The position numbers and the translations under genes were made by a program. DNA of 64,000 bases from Flavobacteriaceae bacterium (lineage in GTDB: Bacteria; Bacteroidota; Bacteroidia; Flavobacteriales; Flavobacteriaceae), in NCBI GenBank assembly GCA_030726725.1, contig JANRDC010000004.1, forward strand, positions 62,001 to 126,000. Direction: 5' to 3'. Positions 1 through 10,172 of the stretch are shown one piece after another. The notes beneath the pieces were generated by a model. It saw only the letters and a list, made by a program, of their open reading frames with translations, had not been told where the DNA came from and searched no databases. Position 1 is the stretch's first letter. Each line of letters opens with the position of its first letter.

Positions 1-2123
1 AATACACCGTAATTGACGGTCGCTTTATTTTTTTCAACGGCATCGATAGAACCGATTGCTTTTCCATCAATCATTCGCACCCGATCGCCTACCATCAAGG
101 TTACTTTGGGAATTTCTGGTGATTGAGCAGCCAATGCCTGTTTTTTCTTTTTTTCTGCCCTCACCTGAGGTAATTGCGCAATCACCTCCTGTTGAACCTC
201 TTGCAGTACTTGTTTTTCTTTCTTTTCAACAACCGCTGTCTGTTTCTTTCTTTTGGCATTCTCAGATTCTACCAGTTGGAGCAAACCAGAGACCAAAGAA
301 CGCTTTTTCGTATCCTTAAAGTATTGCAGAGCCAGCTGTTCCACCTTTTGACCTAAGGTCAATACACGTTGGTTTGCATCGTAGAGCTGTTGATACTTAA
401 CCAGCTTATCTTTGATTTTTGCATTTAACTCTGTCAATCGATTGGCTTCTAGCGCTGCCTTATTCGATTGATCTTTCAGCAAACTGTCTTGTGCGCGAAC
501 CTGAGAACGCTCTTGCTGTAATTTAGCGATCGTCGCATCGAAACGCACCTTGCCTTTTTCAATCTTTTTCTTAGCTCTATTGATCAATCCAAAAGGAATT
601 CCATTTTTTTGAGCCACCTCAAAAGTAAACGAGCTGCCCGCTTCCCCCAATACCAACTGATAGGTCGGTGAGAGCGATTGGGCATCAAAAAGCATATTGG
701 CATTGGAGGCAAAGGGCAGTTCATCTGCCAATATTTTTAAATTGGTATAGTGTGTCGTAATAACACCATAAGACCCTTTGTCGTAAAATTCCTCTAAAAA
801 AGTCTCGGCCAATGCACCTCCCAATTCAGGATCTGAGCCCGTACCAAATTCATCGATCAGAAACAAGGTGCGTTCATTGCATTTTTTCAAAAACTCATTC
901 ATGTTCTTCAACCGAGAACTATAGGTGCTCAAATGGTTTTCAATGGACTGATTGTCACCGATATCTGAAAGTATCTTGTCAAAAAAACAAAGCGTGGTCG
1001 CCGGATGAACCGGAATTAAACACCCTGATTGCATCATGATTTGCAAGAGACCAATCGTTTTGAGTGTGATACTCTTACCACCAGCATTGGGGCCTGAAAT
1101 CACCACAATCCTGTTTTGGTCATGCAGGTGAATATCTTGTGGATGTGTGGGCGTATTATTTTTTTTATTGGCTAGATAGAGCAATGGGTGGTATGCTTTC
1201 TTCAAGTGGATTTCTTGTCGATCAGAAATTTGCGGCATAATTCCGTCCATCAACTGAGCATATCGAGCTTTAGCACAAACCATATCCATATGAGCCAAAA
1301 ACGACTGATAGCGCTCTAAATCCGGAGTAAACCTGCGGATACGCTCTGTCAATTGCGCTAAAATGCGCTGAACTTCTTCTTGCTCATCAATTTCAAGCAT
1401 GGAAAGCGCTCGTGAGTGAATCATGCACGATTCGGGTTCTATAAATACGATGCTTCCTGTTTTTGACATGCCTAACGCACTGCCCTTAACTTTTCTTCGA
1501 TGCATGGCCTTTACGGCCAATACGCGGCGATTATCCACAACTGACTCTCTGATATCGTCCAAAAAATCTTGAGCAACAGCACTGCTCATCGCTTGGGAAA
1601 AACTTTTGTTGCGTTTATCCCTGCACAAACCCATTTCCAAACGGATCATCCTCAATCCAGGGGAAGCATCATCTTTAATTTCTCCAAAACGATCAAAAAC
1701 ACTTTGAATCTGTTGAGGTAACTCTGGGCAGGGCAGGTTAGTGGCACTGAGCTGGGCCAACAGGGGAAAGTAATTCCCCATTTTTTTAAAAAAAATATGG
1801 TGGTGGTGCCAAGTCTCATAAAGTTGTGCAATTCTGTGAAACCCAGCAGCGTCCAGTATCATTTGTTCAATCCCCAGTATTTGTACTTCCCGATCAATGG
1901 ATTCAAATCCGTGGTTGGGGATTTTGTTGTTGTTGGAGAAACTGTCGAGGTATTCCGCAGTTTGGGTCATGGCTACAATGGCCTCAGTTTTGTCCACAAA
2001 AGGAAGTAAGGACAATATACGCTCTCTTCCTTTATCGGTATGACAACGATCAGCCACTTGCTGTAAAACAGTGGGGAACTCTAAATCTTCTATGGTTTTT
2101 AGCTGAATTTTGCTCCAGGCCAT
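1..2123 (-). CDS. mutS2: Endonuclease MutS2 (Smr/MutS family), partial, C-terminus beyond the left edge
   Basis: Not in the ORF track. Minus-strand reading from ATG at 2123 gives MAWSKIQLKTIEDLEFPTVLQQVADRC... with Walker A ISGPNAGGKSITLKT, Walker B LFLIDEFGTGSDPELGGALAETFLE, and a charged coiled-coil tail (KKKIEKGKVRFDATIAKLQQER). Confidence 0.93.
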   Translation of the reverse strand, partial: MAWSKIQLKTIEDLEFPTVLQQVADRCHTDKGRERILSLLPFVDKTEAIVAMTQTAEYLDSFSNNNKIPNHGFESIDREVQILGIEQMILDAAGFHRIAQLYETWHHHHIFFKKMGNYFPLLAQLSATNLPCPELPQQIQSVFDRFGEIKDDASPGLRMIRLEMGLCRDKRNKSFSQAMSSAVAQDFLDDIRESVVDNRRVLAVKAMHRRKVKGSALGMSKTGSIVFIEPESCMIHSRALSMLEIDEQEEVQRILAQLTERIRRFTPDLERYQSFLAHMDMVCAKARYAQLMDGIMPQISDRQEIHLKKAYHPLLYLANKKNNTPTHPQDIHLHDQNRIVVISGPNAGGKSITLKTIGLLQIMMQSGCLIPVHPATTLCFFDKILSDIGDNQSIENHLSTYSSRLKNMNEFLKKCNERTLFLIDEFGTGSDPELGGALAETFLEEFYDKGSYGVITTHYTNLKILADELPFASNANMLFDAQSLSPTYQLVLGEAGSSFTFEVAQKNGIPFGLINRAKKKIEKGKVRFDATIAKLQQERSQVRAQDSLLKDQSNKAALEANRLTELNAKIKDKLVKYQQLYDANQRVLTLGQKVEQLALQYFKDTKKRSLVSGLLQLVESENAKRKKQTAVVEKKEKQVLQEVQQEVIAQLPQVRAEKKKKQALAAQSPEIPKVTLMVGDRVRMIDGKAIGSIDAVEKNKATVNYGV

Positions 2124-2142
2124 CTAAAGGACTAATTTTAGC

Positions 2143-2150
2143 CAAAAATA
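2143..2150 (-). promoter_or_regulatory. Putative Bacteroidota -7 box TATTTTTG for mutS2
   Basis: Matches TAnnTTTG, 19 nt before the mutS2 ATG, in the short divergent mutS2/ung intergenic region. Confidence 0.45.
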
Positions 2151-2159
2151 CAACTCTGA

Positions 2160-2825
2160 ATGGATCTACCTGACTCCTGGCAAGAATTCCTTTTCGACGA
2201 CCAAACCCAACTGATATGGCGAAAATGGTGGTCAGAAAAACGTGAGCAGCATCTGTTCAACGAGGACTTACCTCCTTTAAACCAAATGTTTAACGCTTTT
2301 AATGCAGTCCATTTTTCCTCGGTAAAAGTGGTGATTTTAGGACAGGATCCCTACCACGGTCTGGGGCAAGCTGATGGTTATGCCTTTTCAGTGGCTCCCG
2401 ATCAACCGCTACCACCTTCACTAGTCAATATATTTAAAGAATTAAGCGCTGAATTCAACGTGTCCATACCCAAAAGTGGACATTTAGCACATTGGGCCAA
2501 TCAAGGAGTGTTGTTACTGAACAGTGCTTGGAGTGTGCCGCTCAACAGTCCAGGAGCTTACATGTCCCCATGGAAACCCTGGTCGGACTTAGTGCTGAAA
2601 CAGTTAAGCCTAAAATCAAAGGGTATTGTATTTATGTTATGGGGGGGATACGCCCAGAAGAAAGCATCATTGATCAGCGACAATCATTTGATCTTGCGCT
2701 CAGGACACCCATCGCCATTAAGTGCCAATAGGGGGTATTGGTTTGGCAACAATCACTTTAAAATGGCCAATGAATACCTCATTCAACAAGGAAAAGAGCC
2801 TATTAATTGGGTGGGGAAAGATTAA
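2160..2825 (+). CDS. ung: Uracil-DNA glycosylase, family 1
   Basis: VVILGQDPYHGLGQADGYAFSV catalytic motif and the C-terminal RSGHPSPLSA motif. Confidence 0.97.
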   Translation: MDLPDSWQEFLFDDQTQLIWRKWWSEKREQHLFNEDLPPLNQMFNAFNAVHFSSVKVVILGQDPYHGLGQADGYAFSVAPDQPLPPSLVNIFKELSAEFNVSIPKSGHLAHWANQGVLLLNSAWSVPLNSPGAYMSPWKPWSDLVLKQLSLKSKGIVFMLWGGYAQKKASLISDNHLILRSGHPSPLSANRGYWFGNNHFKMANEYLIQQGKEPINWVGKD

Positions 2826-2827
2826 AT

Positions 2828-3697
2828 TTATGCTTTAGACAAACAATCCAATGCCCACTCAATCAGATCAATAACTGTTTTATCCGGGTTTTTTGAAAAT
2901 GTTTTGTCTGAGCGATTGGCCAAAATTGCATTGAGGGACACCGCCCGGTGTCCAAAAACTTTAGACAAACCGTAAATGGCCGATGTTTCCATTTCAATAT
3001 GGTCTATTTTCTCTCCCTCAAAACTAAAAGCAGCCAGTCCATCCATCAACTGCTTTTGGGCGCTCCAAGAACCTAATACTCTGCCCTGAGGGCCATAAAA
3101 TCCTACACTCGTGAGGGTATTTGCCAGAATACATCTCGATACATCCCATATTTCCAGCAACTGTTTATCTGGGGATACGCCATAGGGAATTACTGCAGTT
3201 GGCAGAAGTTGTGCGCTGCATAAAGCTTGGGCCATAGGGTTCTGGTAAGGCTTTATTTGATCATAAAAGGCCATCATATTGTCCAAACCAATAGCGTGCT
3301 TACCCACTACAAAAGAATCAACGGGAATGTGGGGTTGTAGGGCACCAGAAGTACCGATACGTATGATATTTAATGATTTTCTCTTTGCTTTATTGGTTTT
3401 GGTCGCAAAATCAATATTGGCCAATGCATCCAATTCATTCATCACTATATCTATGTTGTCGGGGCCAATACCCGTAGAAACCACCGACAAACGCTTTCCT
3501 TCAATATATCCTGTATGAGTCACAAACTCTCTGTGTTGTTTGCGCACTTCAATACGATCAAAAAATTGAGATACTAAAGGGACGCGATCCGGATCACCCA
3601 CCGTGATTACTGTATCGGCCAATTCTTCAGGCATCAAATGCAGGTGATAAACACCCTGGGTTGGGTGAAGGATTAACTCGGTTTCTGGATGTTGCAT
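2828..3697 (-). CDS. Nucleoside phosphorylase (uridine phosphorylase-like, PNP/UDP family)
   Basis: VGDPDRVPLVSQFFD, VSTGIGPDNIDIVMNEL, IRIGTSGALQP and IEMETSAIYGLSKVFGHRAVS motifs. Confidence 0.88.
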   Translation of the reverse strand: MQHPETELILHPTQGVYHLHLMPEELADTVITVGDPDRVPLVSQFFDRIEVRKQHREFVTHTGYIEGKRLSVVSTGIGPDNIDIVMNELDALANIDFATKTNKAKRKSLNIIRIGTSGALQPHIPVDSFVVGKHAIGLDNMMAFYDQIKPYQNPMAQALCSAQLLPTAVIPYGVSPDKQLLEIWDVSRCILANTLTSVGFYGPQGRVLGSWSAQKQLMDGLAAFSFEGEKIDHIEMETSAIYGLSKVFGHRAVSLNAILANRSDKTFSKNPDKTVIDLIEWALDCLSKA

Positions 3698-3698
3698 G

Positions 3699-4616
3699 TC
3701 AGAGTTTTAGAATGCGCCCAGCTTGGGCATCCCAAAGATAATCATAGGTCAACGCGCCGCCAAGATAACCCTGATCTTTGAGCAGGCTATAAGCATTGGC
3801 CTGTCCCTTGAGGATTTTTTTTCCCATTGTTTTCACCTCATGTGTTGTGGAATTAATCCAAGGTGAGAGTTTTTGAAATACGCGTTTTATCTGAAGTTTG
3901 TTATATCCATAAGTCCTGAGCTGTGTGCGGTACAACTCATCGATAAACGCATCGACATCAGAGGTCCCATGGGTGGCTAACTTTTGCAGCAACGTGTGTT
4001 CAAATTCAGATAATCCATTAAAAACAGCTGGAAATCTTTTTAAGTGTACTGAGATATTTTGTGGGAGTGCACTGAGCTGTGTTTGGTTTGAATGACTGAT
4101 TTGGGTCAATCGTATCGGGTTGTCGGAACAGTATATCTGCCAAGCGTAATCAGCAAATTCGATATCATCTTGGCTTAGTTCCTTCCTGTGTGCCCATGCA
4201 TCGCTTATCTGTTGATCGGTCCATTGATCGGCCAAATCTATATCCGATATGGAAACATCTACCCAAAAAATCTGTGCGTATCTTCTGTGTGTTTTCAGCC
4301 AACTTAAAATGGCGATTAAATTGATTTGACTCGATAAATCGGTATCAAACCAAAGTGCAATGATGTCTTGAGATTTAGCACGACATAAGTTTCTGTATTC
4401 GCGGAGTGTTCTTTGAACAAACCGCTGTTTGCTCCATGCATAAGACGATTGCAAGAACAGAAAACGCTCTTTCCAAAACTGCTCTGAACCAACCTCATGA
4501 AGCGTTCTGCCTTCCGAAAGTATTTCACGCCAGGTGATCACAGATGCTACAGATCCAAACTGACTGATTTTTGGGGTCAGTCGGTCACTTCCAGAAATGT
4601 GCATGAGGGCATCCAT
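3699..4616 (-). CDS. DUF1835-like conserved protein
   Basis: N-terminal MHISGSDRLTPKI...WREILSEGRT and internal IALWFDTDLSSQINLIAILSWL resemble DUF1835 proteins common in Bacteroidota. Confidence 0.6.
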   Translation of the reverse strand: MDALMHISGSDRLTPKISQFGSVASVITWREILSEGRTLHEVGSEQFWKERFLFLQSSYAWSKQRFVQRTLREYRNLCRAKSQDIIALWFDTDLSSQINLIAILSWLKTHRRYAQIFWVDVSISDIDLADQWTDQQISDAWAHRKELSQDDIEFADYAWQIYCSDNPIRLTQISHSNQTQLSALPQNISVHLKRFPAVFNGLSEFEHTLLQKLATHGTSDVDAFIDELYRTQLRTYGYNKLQIKRVFQKLSPWINSTTHEVKTMGKKILKGQANAYSLLKDQGYLGGALTYDYLWDAQAGRILKL

Positions 4617-4668
4617 AACAAGGTGTTGGATCTACCAATGTACAAAAAAAAATATAAACTACTGAATA

Positions 4669-4998
4669 TTAACCGCCTACGCGTTTAACTTTATACCCTA
4701 AATCTGTCAGATAAGCCATGATTTTAGGTCTGTAGTCACCTTGTATGATGATTTGTCCTGCTTTATATGTTCCTCCCACACCCAGCAAAACTTTTATTTT
4801 TTTAGCGAGTTCCTGCTGGGAAGATTCATCCATATCGAATCCTTCAATGATGGTCACGGGCTTGCCTTTTCTTTTCTCGTAAATACAACGAACAGGGTCG
4901 GTTTGTCCACTGAAAAAAGACTGCTCTGGGGAAGAGGTTTCTTCGGCAGCGGGCACATGGTCAGGAAATAACCGCTTGAGTTGTTCCGAGAGATCCAT
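4669..4998 (-). CDS. SUI1/eIF1-like translation initiation factor (YciH family)
   Basis: GKPVTIIEGFDMDESSQQELAKKIKVLLGVGGTYKAGQIIIQGDYRPKIMAYLTDLGYKVKRVGG matches the SUI1 fold signature. Confidence 0.88.
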   Translation of the reverse strand: MDLSEQLKRLFPDHVPAAEETSSPEQSFFSGQTDPVRCIYEKRKGKPVTIIEGFDMDESSQQELAKKIKVLLGVGGTYKAGQIIIQGDYRPKIMAYLTDLGYKVKRVGG

Positions 4999-5948
4999 CA
5001 GGCCTTAATCAATCCTAATTCAACCAAACGCTCGTGTAAAAAATCTCCAGCCGTGATATCTTCATACCCTTTTGGATTTTCTTCGCTGATACATTGTGGT
5101 AGACATGCCAAAGACATGCTGCTTACAGGGTGCATAAAGAACGGAATCGAATATCTAGAGGTTCCCCACAACTCTTGGGGTGGGTTTACCACCTGATGTA
5201 TGGTGGATTTAAGGCAATTATTGGTCAACCTGGAAAGCATATCGCCCACATTGATCATCAACTGATCTTCTGTGGCAATAGCATCAATCCATTCGCCCTG
5301 ATGATTTTTCACTTGTAGACCTCTCCCGTGAGCACCCATCAATAGAGTGATCAGGTTGATGTCACCATGAGCTGCAGCGCGCACTGCGTTCTTGGGAGCT
5401 TCAGTAATCGGCGGGTAATGTATGGGCCTTAAAATAGAATTGCCCTGGAGCACATACGCGTCAAAATAATCCTCAGGAAGCGATAGGGGATAGGTCAACG
5501 CCCTGAGCACATAAACTGCGGTCTTTTGCAACTGGGCAAATGCTTCCTTACCCACATGATTAAAATCTGGAATTTCATCCACCCAAATATTATCCGGGTA
5601 GGTGCGTTGATCTTCATTGTGGGGAACATCATACTGGCCAAAATGCCAAAACTCTTTTAAATCACCAGTGCTCGATCCTTTGGCAGATTCACGCCCAAAA
5701 GAAGTGTATCCTCGCTGACCACCAATCCCGGGAATCTCATATTTTTTCTTTACAGATGCTTCCAATGCAAAAAACTGCTTGACTTGAGCATACAGCTCAT
5801 CAACTAGGTTTTGATCCAAAAAATGTCCGCTTAATGCTACAAATCCGATTTCTGAAAAGGCTTGATGCAGCTCTTGGATAAATTTTTGCTTGCGGCTTGG
5901 GTCCTGGGACAAAAAGTCGCGAAGGTCTACACTGGGGATATGGTTCAT
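4998..5948 (-). CDS. Isopenicillin N synthase-family 2OG-Fe(II) dioxygenase
   Basis: HGDINLITLLMGA (HxD), STIHQVVNP (distal His), RYSIPFF (RxS) and the N-terminal GFVALSGH motif. Confidence 0.85.
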   Translation of the reverse strand: MNHIPSVDLRDFLSQDPSRKQKFIQELHQAFSEIGFVALSGHFLDQNLVDELYAQVKQFFALEASVKKKYEIPGIGGQRGYTSFGRESAKGSSTGDLKEFWHFGQYDVPHNEDQRTYPDNIWVDEIPDFNHVGKEAFAQLQKTAVYVLRALTYPLSLPEDYFDAYVLQGNSILRPIHYPPITEAPKNAVRAAAHGDINLITLLMGAHGRGLQVKNHQGEWIDAIATEDQLMINVGDMLSRLTNNCLKSTIHQVVNPPQELWGTSRYSIPFFMHPVSSMSLACLPQCISEENPKGYEDITAGDFLHERLVELGLIKA

Positions 5949-6037
5949 AGAAGAAAAATAAAGTTAAATGTAAAGATTTTTGTTTGTCCTGTTACAAATC
6001 AATCTTCGTTTTTATACATTTAATCAAGCTTAAACAT

Positions 6038-8014
6038 ATGAAATTCAAGGGGGCAAAATTGTCCAAACAACAAAAAATTGCACTGTATCAACAATTGATT
6101 TTTCCGCGAATGATCGAGGAAAAAATGTTGGTATTGTTGCGTCAAGGAAAAATATCCAAATGGTTTAGCGGTATTGGACAAGAGGCTATTTCAGTAGGAG
6201 TAACGGCTGCGCTAAACCCTGATGAATTCATTTTGCCTATGCACCGAAATCTCGGTGTATTTACTTCCAGGAATATTCCCTTTAAAAAGCTATTTGCCCA
6301 ATGGCAAGGTAAAGCCAGTGGATTTACCAAAGGTCGGGACAGAAGCTTTCATTTTGGCACCATGGAGTACCACATCTTGGGGATGATATCCCATTTGGGA
6401 CCACAGTTGGGTGTGGCAGATGGAATCGCTTTGGGTCATAAACTCAGCGGAGACCGCAAAGTAACTGCCGTATTTACAGGAGAGGGGGCCACTTCAGAAG
6501 GTGATTTTCACGAAGCGCTCAATATTGCAGCCGTATGGGATTTGCCCGTGCTCTTTTGTATTGAAAACAACGGCTATGGTTTGTCAACACCAACCACCCA
6601 ACAATACAGATGTGCTCAGTTGGTCGATAAAGCCATCGGCTATGGGATGGAAGGGATTCAAATCGATGGAAACAACATCCTAGAAGTCTACGAAAAGGTA
6701 AGCGAACTAGCTGCATCCATTAGAGAACGACCGAGACCTGTGCTTATCGAATTTATCACTTTTAGAATGCGCGGGCATGAGGAGGCTAGTGGCACCAAGT
6801 ATGTGCCCAAGAAACTGATTGATCAGTGGAGTAAAAAAGATCCCGTGACTCAGTTTGAAAAACACATCAGGGAAACTGAAATACTTGATCAACAAGGAAT
6901 TGAGGCGATAAAAAGCGAAATAAGCGCGCGTATAGAGCATGACTTAACCGAAGTATTTGGGGAGTCAGAAGTGGTATTTGATCCACAAGTTGAATTGGGG
7001 GACGTTTATGCACCATGGAATCATCAGCCGGAATTACCTGGCAGTGATACCCAGGAAATGAGGTTTATCGATGCGGTCAGGGATGGACTTTATCAGTCCC
7101 TAAAGAAATTTGACAATTTGGTCGTTATGGGGCAAGATATTGCCCAATACGGTGGAGCGTTTAAAATAACGGAGGGTTTTGTTGAAGAATTTGGCGAAGA
7201 GCGCATCAGAAATACACCGATTTGTGAGTCAGGTATTGCCGAGACCGCCATTGGATTGTCCGTGGTGGGCAAAAAAGCGGTGATGGAATTACAATTTGCA
7301 GATTTTGTTAGCTCCGGATTTAATCCCATTGTAAACTATGCGGCTAAAATGCATTACCGATGGGGCAAAAACGCAGATGTTGTTTTTAGAATGCCCTGTG
7401 GGGCCGGTGTGGGTGCTGGACCATTTCATTCTCAGACCAATGAGGCCTGGTTTACTAAAACGCCAGGGCTTAAAGTAGTATACCCTTCAAGTCCAGAAGA
7501 TGCTAAAGGTTTATTGACTTCCGCGATTCACGACCCAAATCCGGTGATGTATTTTGAGCATAAAGCATTGTATAGAAGTGTTAAAACAGCAGTGCCCACC
7601 GGGTACTATGAAATACCTTTGGGGAAAGCGCGTGTGATTTGCACGGGAGATCAGGTGAGTATTGTCACCTTTGGTGCTGGTGTTCATTGGGCGATTGAGG
7701 TCCTGGAAAATCACCCGGAGATCAAAGCGACATTGATCGATTTAAGAACACTGGTTCCCATGGATACGAAAACTATACTGGACAGCGTTCGCAGTACTGG
7801 CAGACTTTTATTGATTCAAGAAGACACACTTTTTGGTGGAGTTTGCTCGGACATATCCGCGTTGGTGATGGAACAAGCTTTTCAATATTTGGATGCACCT
7901 GTGATGCGCGTGGGAAGTTTAGAAACACCAATCCCATTTGCCCATCATTTAGAACAAGGATTTCTAGCTAAGTCCAGGGTAGAAGAAAGCTTGTTGAAAC
8001 TTATGGCTTACTAG
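6038..8014 (+). CDS. Fused alpha/beta E1 of a 2-oxo acid dehydrogenase (branched-chain/2-oxoisovalerate type)
   Basis: Alpha half has TPP motif GEGATSEGDFHEALNIAAVWDLPVLFCIENNGYGLSTP; beta half has MGQDIAQYGGAFKITEGF. The listed start at 5984 is probably too early; MKFKGAKLSK at 6038 is likelier. Confidence 0.88.
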   Translation: MKFKGAKLSKQQKIALYQQLIFPRMIEEKMLVLLRQGKISKWFSGIGQEAISVGVTAALNPDEFILPMHRNLGVFTSRNIPFKKLFAQWQGKASGFTKGRDRSFHFGTMEYHILGMISHLGPQLGVADGIALGHKLSGDRKVTAVFTGEGATSEGDFHEALNIAAVWDLPVLFCIENNGYGLSTPTTQQYRCAQLVDKAIGYGMEGIQIDGNNILEVYEKVSELAASIRERPRPVLIEFITFRMRGHEEASGTKYVPKKLIDQWSKKDPVTQFEKHIRETEILDQQGIEAIKSEISARIEHDLTEVFGESEVVFDPQVELGDVYAPWNHQPELPGSDTQEMRFIDAVRDGLYQSLKKFDNLVVMGQDIAQYGGAFKITEGFVEEFGEERIRNTPICESGIAETAIGLSVVGKKAVMELQFADFVSSGFNPIVNYAAKMHYRWGKNADVVFRMPCGAGVGAGPFHSQTNEAWFTKTPGLKVVYPSSPEDAKGLLTSAIHDPNPVMYFEHKALYRSVKTAVPTGYYEIPLGKARVICTGDQVSIVTFGAGVHWAIEVLENHPEIKATLIDLRTLVPMDTKTILDSVRSTGRLLLIQEDTLFGGVCSDISALVMEQAFQYLDAPVMRVGSLETPIPFAHHLEQGFLAKSRVEESLLKLMAY

Positions 8015-8040
8015 GGAATTATTCATTGGTATAGGTTTTG

Positions 8041-8073
<33 letters not shown>

Positions 8074-8089
8074 TCAAATGAAGTTTAAT

Positions 8090-8113
8090 AAAAAACGCCG
8101 TAAAGGCGTCTTT
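8090..8113. terminator. Bidirectional intrinsic terminator between convergent genes
   Basis: AAAAAACGCC-GTAAA-GGCGTCTTT: 5-bp GC-rich stem flanked by an A-run and a T-run, between the convergent E1 and cold-shock genes. Confidence 0.6.
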
Positions 8114-8123
8114 ATGTAAGTAT

Positions 8124-8579
8124 TTATATCTTTTGTACACGTACAGCATTTAAGCCGCGTTGTCCTTTTTCTAACTCAAACGTTACTTTGTCATTTTCCT
8201 CGACCTGATCGATGAGTTGGCTGACATGGAAAAAATACTTCTCTTGTGACTGGAGATCTAAAATAAATCCAAAACCTTTTGAGGTGTCAAAAAATGTAAC
8301 CTTACCGGTTTTGGCAGCCTCTTCTTGCTCTTCCTCTTCAGTTCGTTTGGCAATTCCAATAACGATATCCTCCAGGGCTATTTCAACTTTCTTCGATGGA
8401 TCAGGCGGTGTGTTGGTCAATTGACCAAACTCATCGACATATACCAACATATCCTCTAAACCAGCTCCCTTGGAAGAATTAGATTTGCGTTCTTCCTTTT
8501 TCTTTGATTTCTCTTCGCGTTTCTTGGCGCGTAATTTTTCTTTTTCTTTTTTGTTGAAGGATTGTTGGGGTCTGGCCAT
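8124..8579 (-). CDS. Cold shock domain protein with a lysine/glutamate-rich N-terminus
   Basis: C-terminal GKVTFFDTSKGFGFILDLQSQEKYFFHVSQLID...VTFELEKGQRGLNAVRVQKI is a CSD; N-terminus is KKEKEKLRAKKREEKSKKKEERK. Confidence 0.85.
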   Translation of the reverse strand: MARPQQSFNKKEKEKLRAKKREEKSKKKEERKSNSSKGAGLEDMLVYVDEFGQLTNTPPDPSKKVEIALEDIVIGIAKRTEEEEQEEAAKTGKVTFFDTSKGFGFILDLQSQEKYFFHVSQLIDQVEENDKVTFELEKGQRGLNAVRVQKI

Positions 8580-8690
8580 AAGTAGTTTAAGGGTTTTTGG
8601 TGCTGAATCACGAATAAATACCCTTGAGGCAGCCTAATTATTGGCAAATGTACGCATAAGCGATGAAGTGCCCTACTAATATGAGACGAA

Positions 8691-10172
8691 CTACCTCAAA
8701 TACAAGGCATTTCTAAAACCATTGGTGCCTTTGGATAAGTCAATCAAATAACCGTTGACTATCGCATGGGTGATGATTCCGTTTTTGCGCAACAAAAAAT
8801 TAGGGTTTTTGCCCAGATAAAGGCTTTGATCAGGGACGACAAATTGAGGACTGACTAAAAATATGGGGACCTCCACCACAGACTTACTTGGGGCTTGAGC
8901 AACCTGCCAATACAAATATCCTTTTTTGAGCATTTCAAGGGCTTGAGATATTGAGGGAATTTTTGGATCCCCGGGTTGGGGTATATATTTTTTTCCCAGG
9001 ACCAAATCGTAACCTTTGGCATCAAACTCTTCGTATCCGTAAAATGTAGACAAGTCTCCTAAATCTGTAATTTGGCTTCTGTGGTAAAAGGTTTCGTGTG
9101 CTGGATCATCTACCTCAAATCTCTGTATACCGATGTCAGTGACTCCTTGCCAATCTTCCCATTTTTGGTTTACCTCTTTGATCTTTAAATCGAATAACTT
9201 TCGATCGTTCATCGGTATATCAAAATATTTCTGATAATCTTCTTGCGCATAACTTTCATCTGCAATGGCCCCCAGTGCTGCCAGAATTGACACAAAATTC
9301 AGTTGTCTAATCACCTGTTTTTCAAGGTCATTTTGATAACCACCAGATTCAATCAACACCAAGGAAGTTCCCCACTTTTGAATATTATCTCCAAATGCTC
9401 TGGGTTCAAATGTATCGTCATAACGACCTACTTGACCTGGTGCTAATGACTGAAGTACTTCATTCATGGAGACAATCAGTTGCATTGATTTTTTTCGGGT
9501 ATCGTTGATGTCCTTAGCCTCGTTAAATGCAGTGGCTAAAAATGAAATGGTCGCTGGTTTTGGGGTAAAAGCTGCGTTGTAATAGCGGCTTTGGTCGTGT
9601 AAATTAAATCCGAAATCCGCTTCTAAACTATCTCGTATTCGCTTGAGTACTTGGCTTTCAGGCGCTTGTAGCCTCAGCGCATCTCTGTTTAAATCCATGC
9701 CCAGTTTATTTCGTCGATCGAACACCTGGGCTCCATCAGGATTGAGCATGGGCAAAAAATGTATGCTTAAGTTTTGGCGAAGTTGAGCGGTTTTGGCATC
9801 GTTAATCGGATCGCTTAAATAAGCGAGTACATCAAAAATAGCCATGGTAGCAGTGGACTCATCACCGTGCATCTGACTCCACAAAAACACTTGTGTTTTG
9901 CCCGAACCTGTGCTGATCAAATTCAGGGATCTACCCTCGACGGAGGCACCTACTTTTTGGACTTTAAACGCGGATTGGCTGCGGTATTTCTCCAACAAAG
10001 GAAGTATATCCTGGTGTTTGATACGTCGATCCTTCAGTTGAGCGACCTTGTATTTGGGATATATTTCCGCTAAATCCTGGGCGTCAAAAACCTGGGCAAA
10101 AACACTTTGCCATCCAAGAAAAAATATAAAAACTGTGCTGATTATTGCTTTGGTTTGGGGAGCGGATGCCAT
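8691..10172 (-). CDS. Secreted M14-family zinc carboxypeptidase
   Basis: Signal peptide ISTVFIFFLGWQSVFAQ; zinc motif QMHGDES; LNPDGAQVFDRRNKLGMDLNRDA; FNLHDQ; LIESGG. Confidence 0.85.
   Translation of the reverse strand: MASAPQTKAIISTVFIFFLGWQSVFAQVFDAQDLAEIYPKYKVAQLKDRRIKHQDILPLLEKYRSQSAFKVQKVGASVEGRSLNLISTGSGKTQVFLWSQMHGDESTATMAIFDVLAYLSDPINDAKTAQLRQNLSIHFLPMLNPDGAQVFDRRNKLGMDLNRDALRLQAPESQVLKRIRDSLEADFGFNLHDQSRYYNAAFTPKPATISFLATAFNEAKDINDTRKKSMQLIVSMNEVLQSLAPGQVGRYDDTFEPRAFGDNIQKWGTSLVLIESGGYQNDLEKQVIRQLNFVSILAALGAIADESYAQEDYQKYFDIPMNDRKLFDLKIKEVNQKWEDWQGVTDIGIQRFEVDDPAHETFYHRSQITDLGDLSTFYGYEEFDAKGYDLVLGKKYIPQPGDPKIPSISQALEMLKKGYLYWQVAQAPSKSVVEVPIFLVSPQFVVPDQSLYLGKNPNFLLRKNGIITHAIVNGYLIDLSKGTNGFRNALYLR

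Noticed and set aside
1797-2173. Two overlapping plus-strand ORFs (70 and 115 aa)
   Set aside because: Antisense to the mutS2 N-terminus; no motifs and the mutS2 frame is clearly coding.
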